A DNA stretch of 64,000 nucleotides from Rheum nobile (lineage: Eukaryota; Streptophyta; Magnoliopsida; Caryophyllales; Polygonaceae): positions 3,596,001 through 3,660,000 of the forward strand of contig WOAB01000056.1 in the NCBI GenBank assembly GCA_027886185.1, written 5' to 3'. Positions within the stretch are counted from its first letter, which is position 1; every line of letters begins with the position of its first letter. Under the pieces are notes generated by a model that saw nothing but the letters and a program-made list of their open reading frames with translations, was not told the origin of the DNA and made no database searches. This document shows positions 55,031-64,000 of the stretch, piece by piece. Position numbers and translations under genes: made by a program.

Positions 55031-56762
55031 AAACAATCAAATTTTTAGAGAGAAGGACTCTCACTTCTCTCTAAAACCCCCTAAATTCACCACCATAGGA
55101 GCAATCCTCCACCATCATTATCATCAACATGAACATCAAAGCAAAAACTCAACCCACAACTCAAACCCCATTGAACACCGACACAAAATACAACCCAAAT
55201 CCAAATCTCTAACCTCAATCTATACAAGCTATCATCTACAACAAGGGCTTCCTTTTAGGAACAACCCATAACAACAACAACAAAATCGGGACCTCTTTTT
55301 TCAAGAGCAACCCCATACCAACAACAATTAAGGGTTTTTGCCCCCAAAATCTTAGAAACCTTCATCCAACAATATCAAAGAAACCCCTCACCCAACTCTT
55401 TTGTGTAAACCCACAAACAAATCAAAATCAACGATCTACAAGCATTCACCACCTCCTCATTCTTCATGACTTGTTTCTAGATTGTACTAACTTCTATTGA
55501 TATGGGACTTAGAGTAAATGTCTTCCAGTTACTCTAAAAACCCCCAAAATCCATGAATTTTCTCCTATTAAAATTCGGGGAATCTTCGTCCAATGTATCC
55601 GGGTAAATCCCATCTATTCATCTTGGGTTTATCCCCAATCAACATCACTAGCCTCAAGCATTATGAGATGACTTTAGACCTCAACCGTGATGTTCGCGGC
55701 CAAATCCCACTTCCTTTGACTCGAGGTCGATCTCGGTCAAGCACCCCTTCTAATCCATTCGTAACCTTTCATCTCGATCTGCCTTCGCTTGCTGCCACCA
55801 ACATAGTTTAACTTCATCATCCCGGTTTTGTGCGCCGTCTGAACACCATTGTTGCTCAGATCTGGTTTCTGTGCTGCAAGGTTGGGAACAATTTTTTTAA
55901 CATATAAAAATATTTACCTTGGGTTTTGTCTTGCTTTGCAAGGCAAAATAGTAAAACCATTAAAAAATTGAAGATGGGATATGCTGTACGTGGGTTTAGT
56001 CCAATTAAAAAGCCCATCTACATCATTTAACATTAGTGGCCCACGCCACTCCTTAGCTAAGATATCAAACAACAAATAAGTAAACAAGTAACCCCTCAAG
56101 CTTGTTTTAATTTGCAAGCTTGTAGACCCCCCAAAAATCAATGGTAATTCCCACCCAATAAAAAGGGATTATCCATTCTAACCACAACCAACAACAGGAA
56201 CAATAATTAACTTCCATGTGGTATTAATACCACAACCAACAACAATAAAATCCCAAAAATCAAAGGGATTAATCCCCATACAATCAAATGAGTAAACCTA
56301 TTCGTCATGTCACACATGACGATCAACAACAATAATTACCAATATCTTAACCAACTTTTATTCGTCATGTCACACATGTTTCAAGAAGCATTCTCTTCGT
56401 GTGGAGCTGGTCTTGGGCGTATGGATCGAGTTTGTGTTCCGAATGAGGTTGTGGTTGTGTGTCTCCTGTTAGCCTTCGAGACGGGGCTTGCTTTTCCCAG
56501 GAGTTTCTTCGCACTTCCCCAGGAGTAATTCCTCCTGCTAGCCTGCTCCCCGGCTACACGGCACTGCGTTAGTTTCTACTCACCTGCGTTTGTGTCTTTC
56601 TCACCCCTTCACCGGATCTTGTATGCTTTCCATTTCGATTTGTTTTATTTTTTGTCCTTGGTTTGTTTGTCACGCTGGTTTGCCCGGCTACCGAGTTTCT
56701 CGGTCTCTCGATCTACCAGGTCTGTCTGGTACTTCGAATCCTTTCCTCATCGAAAAAAAAAT
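55031..56762 (+). mobile_element. Probable deleted LINE-type retroelement
   Basis: The left part is C-rich untranslated-looking sequence with a short ORF (55593-55811). The right part (56380-56755) ends CTACCAGGTCTGTCTGGTAC then TTCGAATCC and an A-rich tail at 56753, in the style of plant L1 3' ends. No RT or endonuclease is present. Between them, 55880-56300 looks like unrelated AT-rich DNA. Assignment is tentative. Confidence 0.35.
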
Positions 56763-57322
56763 AAAAAGTTTAACGAAGGGAGTACTTAACCCTCAGTCAT
56801 TTATATTATTTGTTTTATGTGATATTTATGGAACAAGTAATAATCTACTATATAATTACTAAACGCAAAGACCTATTAAGCCACGTGTCCCTCCTACAAT
56901 AAGCCCAAAAAAAATTCGCCACGTGACATTATGCTGTTAATTTAGACACGTGGCGCCCAATCCATTTTTTCCAACTTTGTGTTTTTTTCCTTAAATCAAA
57001 GATCTTGCAGTATATTTGTATAATAATTTATTTCCCAAGCTGTAAATCAATGATCAACCATTATATTTTTATAACAATTTATTTCCTAAATCATATTACA
57101 AAATAAACGTGAAGGGCAATTTAAGATCATACAAACTAAAAGATTTGTTTAGCCAAAATAAAAAAATGTTAACGAACTCACCATTTTCAGCATCCAATTA
57201 GATATGGTTGTTTTAAACCTATTTTGAAAATTATATTACTAATTTATTACGATTTAATTATTTTTAATTAAAAACCAATTAGATAGGGGTGTTTAACAAA
57301 ATCGCACCACTTCCAAATTTCC

Positions 57323-57485
57323 TTTCTACGTACTATTGTTAACGAACTTTAGAATTTGAATATTTATTATTTAATATTAATCTCCTTTTTGAATTTAAAT
57401 GAGATGAAATTTTACAGGAAGTGTTTCATTTCAAATTAATATACATATCAAAAGTTCGTTAACACTTAGCAATAGTACGTAGAAA
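57323..57485. repeat. Foldback unit inside the Helitron
   Basis: TTTCTACGTACTATTGTTAACGAACTTT (57323-57350, split here as TTTCTACGTAC and TAACGAACTTT) is mirrored by AAAGTTCGTTA...GTACGTAGAAA at 57451-57485, a 163-bp hairpin-type insertion or pair. Confidence 0.75.
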
Positions 57486-58839
57486 TACATATCTTAAATT
57501 GATTTACATATCAAAATGTTATGCTACTAATTTCCTTTCTCACCTATCTATATACATATTAAAGCAACGAAATTTAGAACCATCATATTGATTTTGGGTC
57601 AACCAATCTTAGGTGTCAATTTGTGACTAATTCTTTAAAATTAAAATTTAAATATTTTAACTTTTTAAAAAACTTAACAAATATAATTTGGTTATATGGT
57701 TTGTTATCGGTTTTTTAGTCTCCTTCAACAAATATACATCACACTCTAGGAAACAAATTAATTCTCAATTTTAAAACAAATCTTTTAAATAGGAATAAAT
57801 TGTTACCGATATCAATTTTAAAACAAATCTTTTAAGTAGGAACAATTTGTTTATCCAAGTGACTAAAATCTTGTGAATTTACAATTAATTCTCATTTTTA
57901 TTTGCTTTTAAAGTAACTAATTCATTTGTTTCAGCTAGATATTAATTCCATTCTATCAAATTAATTTAAGTCATTAATTAATTAATTTTATCCTTATCAA
58001 ATCTTGATATCTTAACAATTAATTTATATTGTTTTATATTTGATATGAATTATCTGTTATAAATCTACCACTTTAACATAAATACTCACGGGTGTGTAGC
58101 TTTATTTGTTAAGACATTGTTTAGTTAATAATAGTTTCAATAGTAGATATCACATATTAGTGAAATCTATTTATAAGTTTTAAATAATTCTAATCCCATA
58201 TATGTAATTTCAGTTAACAAGAATTAAAGTTTTTGTTATGATTAATATTCATACATATTTATAGTTTTATACTATCATAATGTAACTTATTGTTAATTGA
58301 TTTTTTTAGATTGTTTGAAGATGTAGGTTGCAATCAAGACTTCTTATTATGGTTATTATAAAATTGATAAAATATTTTATACATTAATTATCCTATATTT
58401 TATTTTTTATTGTATGTAGGATATTGTTTAGAAAGGGTGTTATCGGAATATATCACTGAGTATACTTATTATATTTTAATATAAATGAATATAAATAGGG
58501 TCAATCGGTTTGGCAGAAGCCCATAAGCCCAAATTAGGTGAGTCGCGTATAAAAGCCCAATAATCGAATATATCAATTCTCCGAATTAGTAAATGATTAA
58601 AAAATGTTCTAACTGGGCCTTCTATCCCATTTATCCAATATGTTTACCAAACTTTATATAACAGTCTATATACAGATATCAGAAAACTATTGTTAATATA
58701 AATATAATGTTGACATTTGGTGATATTAGATATACATAATAAGGGATAAATTATTGTTAATATAAATAATAACTTTTTACATAAATTGAGATTTTTTTAG
58801 TTTGGCGTCTATTTCAGTTATGCATTTATTCTAATTGGT

Positions 58840-59268
58840 CCTTAAAGCACATTAGGCTGCTTCAAAATATTGATCAGACTTTAGGTTTATGCAACGGGAC
58901 GAGATCACGCAGCTTGGCAGTCATGTCATACAAGGGAGAATTATTTCATGCTACAATATTGGACATACGGTTTTGATTCCTCGCATGATAATGTCATCGT
59001 CAGACACTTCATTTCCTTTTAAGTTTCAACGAAAACAATTTTCCTTGACTGTCTGTTTTGCTATGACCATAAACAAGAGCCAAGGACAATCTCTTGCCAA
59101 TGTCGATTTGTATCTTTCACGTCCTGTTTTCAGTCATGGTTAGTTTTATGTTGCTTCATCAAGGATGACTAGCAAGAAAGGTTTAAAGATATTGATTTGC
59201 AACAAAGACAAGAAGAAAAATAATACTACAACCAATGTAGTATACAAGGAAGTTTTTAATAATTTATA
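58840..59268 (+). pseudogene. Helitron Pif1-type helicase, C-terminal remnant
   Basis: LLQNIDQTLGLCNGTR is read in one frame near 58852-58900. After a frameshift come ITQLGSHVIQGRI, VLIPRM, SFPFKFQRKQFSLTV, FAMTINKSQGQSL and VDLYLSRPVFSHG. Then a TAG (59141-59143) is followed by in-frame FYVASSRMTSKKGLKILI. These are the last helicase motifs of Helitron Rep/helicase proteins, which unwind and transfer the strand during rolling-circle transposition. Broken by one frameshift and one stop, and truncated upstream. Confidence 0.85.
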
Positions 59269-59631
59269 GCAATTTTAAACATCGTGCCATCTTTTATGTT
59301 TCACGTGTCATTTTCATGTATTAGAGTTAAATGAATTTTTTTATTATGTTTTATCGATTTACATGTATTGATGTAAAAGATTGTGGCTATGCGTGTTTGT
59401 AAGACAACTTAACCAATTTTTATGATTAATAAAGTTATGAAGAGTTTCGTCTCTCTTTATATAATGTAATTTTTTATATCTTTAATTTTTTTAGTCAATT
59501 TGTCATTTTTAATTTAAATAACTAATCAAATATATATTAAAATAATAATTATTCGATAATAAAAATATACGATTATTACAAATATAAAATAAAATAAAAA
59601 AATCCCGTGCAAGGCACGGGTATTACACTAA

Positions 59632-60058
59632 TTTAAGTTCTAAATCCAATTTCCTTAAAACTTGTGCTGGAGGCTAAAACGTCTTATGTTGTTGATCGGA
59701 TAGAGTAAGATTTATGTAGTAATTTGTCATTTTCAATGTATATAAATGTGAATAAAGGTTAATTTTTTCATTGGTATTGTCAAACCACAGATAATTTGAA
59801 ACGACGAGTTTCCTTTCAAACAACAAATAATATAGAACGGAGGGTATTAAAGTCTATGGGCCAATCAAGAAAGAGGTGTGTACGTTCGTGTATAAGTTCA
59901 TCATATAAGTTCATGAGATTTCATCATAAAATCAATTGATAATAAGAGGAGTAATTTATGATATTATATAGTGGTCTTGATTTCGTTATATTTTTTATGT
60001 GTGATTGTTTTTCCCCATTTTATCTTCCACAGGCTGAGTAGTACTCTATCTATTCGGA
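59632..60058. other. Short intergenic stretch
   Basis: AT rich. It contains one MITE-like end (GAACGGAGGGTATT near 59833). No gene. Confidence 0.5.
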
Positions 60059-61499
60059 TTTTTTTTTGGTAAAAGAGGGGGAAACCCTCAAGTTTATTCC
60101 AACAACAAAACATGGCTATTTTGTAATCATACGTGGAAAAGCCACCCCCTTGACATCGTCCGCTATAATCCCCTTTAACACATAAAGGGGGCTCAACTAA
60201 CAAGTGAAAACCCACAGAAAAATCAAACGCGTGGTTAACTAAACCATCAGCAAGACGGTTAGCTTCCCTGTACACATGAACAAATCGGACTATCCAGTCC
60301 CTAGAGAGAAAGCCTTGACACATAAGTACCAGGAAAGAAAGAGGGTGAGTGGCTTCCACGCCCTTCTGCAAGAACGACACAACCAACTCAGAATTGGTCT
60401 CAACAATAATGCGTCTAAATCCCAATTCCCAAGCAATATGGAGGCCATAATAAGCCCCTCATAGTTCCACCATGGGCATTGTACAAATACCAATGTTCAA
60501 CACAAAATCCCCAAGCCATCTACCATCCAAATCCCTCAGATGCCCACCGGCAGCAGAAAATCATGGATTACCTTTGGACGCACCATCCGTATTCAATTTA
60601 GTCCAAGGGCGCTTCAGACGAACCCAAGAGACCTGAATTTCCCGATTTCTGTTGATTCTGCATTGTTGGCCAACCGACTGATGGGCAGCAAAAAATTATC
60701 GAGCCCTTACGAGGATGAAAGGAGGTCGGAATCCTTGCGAGTCGCCCCCATTAAACACCATGTCGTTACGCCACTTCCATCCACACCACACCGTCGAAGC
60801 GAAGATAGTAGCCCAGAGGAGGCCGTCAGAGAGGCAAAAAGAAGAGTCCAGATTAACAAAGACCCACTCCAAGAGCGAGAGCGAGAAGAACACCTGTTGG
60901 AGATTTGACGACACCAGGGTAAGCCAAACGGCCTTGATGAATTTGCAGTCTCTGAGTACATGAAGGATGGATTCACTATACACACGACAAACCGGGCAAG
61001 TATCGGTATCAACTAAGTGTCTACGAACCCTCTCACGGTTAGTCAAGATCCTCTGCTTCACCACCAACCAAAGGAAGACCCGAATTCTTTCAGCGAACAC
61101 GGATGCGCCAAATTCGCTGGTAGAGCCGCTCCGAACGAGGGCCCGACCTAGAGTCGCAGCAAATCAGACTGTAGGCAGAGGCGACAGAGAAGGAGCCGTT
61201 CGAGGTGCTTCCCCAAGCACACTGATCAGATACCCCATAAAGCCCGCACAAGGCCATAGAAGCCAGCTGAAGGCCAATATCAACCGGGATCAGCCCATCC
61301 AGCGCCGCCCAATTCCAACCAGCACCATAGATCTAGTAGTCGGAGATAGAACGACACAAGGTCGGAGGGTCAAGCACCTCCAGCGAAACATCGGACAAAG
61401 GAGTGGGGAGAAGCCAACGATCTGACCAAAACCGAGCCCGGCGGCCATCCCTCGGGACCCAACGAATCCCCTTAGAGATCACCTCCCTAAGACCCATAG
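60059..61499 (-). pseudogene. L1-type LINE 3 (RT linker, zinc domain, RNase H), cut by gypsy LTR
   Basis: On the minus strand from right to left: the linker before the zinc domain (ISKGIRWVPRDG, WALDGLIP-like text, SSISDY-like text with a stop) at about 61100-61495; the zinc-binding domain (RIRVFLWLVVKQRILTNRER, CPVC, HVLRDC) at 60696-61100; RNase H (GLHIAWELGFRRIIVETNSE, HVYREANRLADGL) at 59964-60500 with frame changes. It ends in a T run (poly-A) at 60059-60067. A different L1 family from LINEs 1 and 2. Its 5' part is cut by the LTR starting at 61500 and should continue beyond the window. Confidence 0.85.
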
Positions 61500-62200
61500 T
61501 GATGTGACCCTGTCCTCCATGTCAGCTAGAGAGGAGGTAGACGCCATGAGACATCCGCCTTGAGACTCCTCTACAGCTACATCTATCCCGAGCTAGATTT
61601 AGGAGACTTTTTATTTCTAGTTCTTTCTAATTTTATACATTACTTGTTTAGTACTTTCTGTTTCCAGTATTTCCATTTTTAGTAGTTGCTAGTTCTGGAG
61701 TGGTTTCTATTTATGTTAAATGGACCGCCAGATTTAGTAACTAGATAATATGGCCCATTAGGTCAACTCTCTAGTATAAGTAGGAATTATTGTCTTCATT
61801 TCTAGTTACGTCAAATTAAGCCTAAGTTTCAAGTTGAGTAAACTCCTTAAACTCCGGGCCCCGACGTCAACAATTAACGCGTTTCTAGTTGAATTATCCT
61901 GACGCGTTAATTCGGTTACCCATTACAACTCCGCAAACCCTAAACCTAATCACCATCCCACACGGCTGCCGCTGCTCACACCACCTTCACGCCGCCCCCT
62001 TTGCGCCGGAACCCTAGTTCCGCCGCGCCTCCATCCATCGTCGTCGCGCCTCCACCAGTCCGCCGGTTACCACGGTGTTTCCGACACCCTACAGCCCGCC
62101 GCCACCTCTATTCACTTCCGAAGAGTTGCTTCGCCCTACTACGCGTTCATCGGATCCTTGAAAACAACTTGTAGTCTTTCCGTCGGGCAAGGTTACATCA
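61500..62200 (+). repeat. 5' LTR of the right-edge gypsy element
   Basis: About 700 bp; the start could be 61500 (TGATGTG) or 61503 (TGTGACC). It contains CTAGTTAC/CTAGTTCT repeats and a GC-rich CCGCCGCC region near 61970-62110. The inverted pair AACGCGT...ACGCGTT lies at 61878-61906. Confidence 0.75.
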
Positions 62201-62202
62201 AC

Positions 62203-62215
62203 TGGCATCAGAGCC
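62203..62215 (+). other. Primer binding site of the right-edge gypsy element
   Basis: TGGCATCAGAGCC, two bases after the LTR. It matches the initiator-Met primer with one substitution. Confidence 0.88.
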
Positions 62216-63265
62216 TTCGAACCGCGTAAGTCGTTCCAACTCTTCTTTCAATCACTCCTTCGCTTTCGTAAATCAATTCCATCATTAAAAAAAAACTAGA
62301 TCTTGCTCTAGGAACCCAAAAAAAAAAAATCATTGCAATCTGAACCCAAAAAACGCAACAAAAACCTAGGTTTGGTGGTTGAGAAATTCGGCCATCATCA
62401 AAAAAAAAATCCCTGCAAAATCGAACCAGTTCACACATATATTCAGCAAATTCGTGTGTTTTTGCTTGGTTGTTGATTGTGTTTATTGTAGATCTGTTTG
62501 CATATAGGCTTAGAAGCATTCCTTTCCACTATTTGCCTTGATTTGCACCACCAATCTACATAATCTGAATCTCCTTCTTTCATACTTGAATCGCTGCAAA
62601 ACAATTATGCTGCATAAGTTGCTTTTCATTTTTTTTTGTACTGTTGTTGCCGAATTGTTGGCTGTTCTTCTGTTCGTTTCTGTTGTTTGCGCAGATTGTT
62701 GTTGTTTGTTGTTCTGGTAAACAAAACACAGGAACCCTAGTTGCATACAAAAAAAAATTACATAAAAATCAGCAGCTGTTCGCAGGTTACGAAAAAAAAA
62801 TATATATATTTTTGAGACCACACAAGCCAAAATAAGGCAAGTGTGTTTCTTTGCAGTGCAAGAAGGGAGATCCCGGTCTTGAATCTGGCACCTTCAATTA
62901 AAAAAAAATCGAGGCCACACAAGCCAAAATAAGGCAAGTGCGTCTCTTCGCAAGTGATTCATTTACCGTCTTCTATCTCATTCACTGTCTAGGCTGCATA
63001 TCTTGGTTGACTGTGTTGTGCTTGTTTTTGTGCTTATATCCTTGCATATCTACTTTCGACATTTTCTTTGCTGAGCATTGCCTTGATTTTGTTGATTGTT
63101 GTGTGACTTGCTTTAGCCAGCTCGTAACCGCCCACACGGCCAGCCAGATTAATTTCCTGAGTGATTTCTTGTTGAGTTCGGTTCTACTTACATGTTCGTT
63201 GTTTCTCTTTTGCTGTTGTTGTTCGCTTTGATCCTGTGGTTTGCATCATCTTGCTATCAGGTACC
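62216..63265 (+). other. Gypsy leader with a duplicated segment
   Basis: Untranslated. CACACAAGCCAAAATAAGGC followed by AAGTG(T/C)GT(T/C)TCTT occurs twice (about 62819 and 62916). Frames here (62938-63231 and others) are T/C-rich artefacts. Confidence 0.6.
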
Positions 63266-64000
63266 ATGTCAGAAGGTGATATACCCTGCAATACAGGCTC
63301 AGAGACTGCTGAACAGAAGATGCTACGCGAGTTGCTTGCTGCCAACAAAGCAAGAGATGCGCAGATAACCGAGCTCCTGCGTCAGAATGCAGAGCTCTTA
63401 GCTCGACAGCAACCGTCTTCCATCGATCAGGGTCAGTTACAGGCAGATGAGTTGAGCGCCCTAGCCCTGGAAAAGGCGAAGGGTAAATCTATGATACTTC
63501 CCTCCACATCGACTCCAGGCCAACTGAGATGCCTCGAGTCGTAGAAAGAAAGCATTGTAGTCCCGCAGCATCGTCGACAACGGCGGTCTGCACAGATAGT
63601 GATCTAGGAGGAATACCCTGCAGTTGCTGAGGCAGATGATGAGAGTTCCCAGGAGGAACATGATGACGATCAGGTTCATTCCAGTGGTCGACGTAGGCGA
63701 GGCCGTTCTCCTACTTTCCAGCCTCCTACAGGTCGACCACACCGCAGGCAATCAAGTTCGCATCTTCAGCAGCCTCCACGTCAGCATCGGCAACGGCAGA
63801 CTACTGCTTTGCCTTTTGATGTTGATGCATTTCAGGATCATCAGAGTGTACGCACGCCTATCTATTCTGATGAGGAGGATCAGTTTGATGAGTACGACCT
63901 TGAGGAGGATGAAGGTCAGTTAGGGCATGCTGATGGGTTTCACCCGCCCCTACAGGACCCCCCTGAGTTACAGCAGCACCCTATCAGCTATGTCCCACCT
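63266..64000 (+). pseudogene. Gypsy gag-like N-terminal region with two stops
   Basis: ATG at 63266 in ACCATGTC context. Starts MSEGDIPCNTGSETAEQKM, then a helical Gln/Leu-rich part (LRELLAANKARDAQITELLR). TAG at 63542-63544 and again near 63607-63609, after which the same frame stays open to the window end with acidic and Arg-rich text (DESSQEEHDDD, GRRRRGRSP). The capsid core would lie beyond 64000. Confidence 0.7.

Larger units (their letters stand above)
56844..59631 (+). mobile_element. Helitron with decayed helicase end
   Basis: The 5' end TCTACTATATAATTA follows an A at 56843. The 3' end is hairpin CCCGTGC-AAG-GCACGGG (59604-59620), then TATTACA, then CTAA before a T at 59632, so the insertion lies between A and T as Helitrons require. 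A Pif1-type helicase remnant lies at 58840-59268 in the right orientation. About 2.8 kb; the Rep domain and most of the helicase are gone. Confidence 0.75.
61500..64000 (+). mobile_element. Gypsy-type LTR retrotransposon, left part (runs off window)
   Basis: LTR about 61500-62200 (TGATGTGACC...GGTTACATCA), primer site at 62203-62215, a leader of about 1 kb, then a gag-like frame from 63266 to the window end. It interrupts LINE 3. A different family from the element at 8915. Confidence 0.85.

Noticed and set aside
60540..61425. Plus-strand Arg/Pro-rich frames
   Set aside because: Antisense shadows of the LINE 3 zinc-binding and RNase H region.

Overview
The window is nuclear DNA from a flowering plant, most likely a eudicot. 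Evidence: genes with short AT-rich introns, Ty1/copia and Ty3/gypsy LTR retrotransposons with initiator-Met-tRNA primer sites, L1-type LINEs, Stowaway-like MITEs, a Helitron, and host genes of plant-specific types (an A-type P450, a FAR1-domain protein, a calmodulin-like protein). The species cannot be fixed from sequence alone.

Only three host loci look real. (1) The last two exons of a CYP76-like cytochrome P450 (5617-7116, +); its upstream intron carries a complete but mutated copia element (535-5491, -), and its 5' exons lie outside the window. (2) A FAR1-related factor-type gene (coding exons 29950-30504 and 32871-33092, +). (3) An intronless four-EF-hand calmodulin-like gene (36229-36816, +).

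The rest is mostly nested mobile DNA. 8612-23266 is one old L1-type LINE on the minus strand. It is split first by a gypsy element that keeps gag and protease but has lost reverse transcriptase, RNase H and integrase (8915-13896, target duplication GTAAG). It is split again by a younger LINE of the same family (16820-23149, 18-bp target duplication). 23425-28317 is an unfamiliar terminal-inverted-repeat element (here 'element I'). It carries a GRF zinc-finger gene, a plant-mobile-domain-like gene and an unrecognised two-exon gene, plus 26 copies of an odd-centred palindrome (consensus CACACGTWACGTGTG) set almost everywhere exactly 24 bp apart in six clusters. 38018-44245 is a second copia element (-), whose gag-pol is cut by a solo LTR (41523-42778). 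48705-51550 is a gypsy LTR and leader holding a deleted hAT transposon. 52241-53984 is 'element II', smaller, with ends resembling element I, its own GC-rich palindromes, telomere-like repeats and an AT-rich minisatellite. 56844-59631 is a Helitron with a decayed helicase end. 60059-61499 is a third LINE, cut by a gypsy element that runs off the right edge (61500-64000).

The most unusual signal is the repeated use of short GC-rich palindromes at fixed spacing inside unrelated mobile elements: 24 bp in element I; about 21 bp doublets (CCGCGNNCGCGG) in two gypsy LTR families, with related motifs in a third; and hairpin-like GGGCGCAA...TTGCGCCC units in element II. Element I ends right at the promoter of the FAR1-type gene. 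All coordinates come from reading by eye; no alignment or database search was possible.
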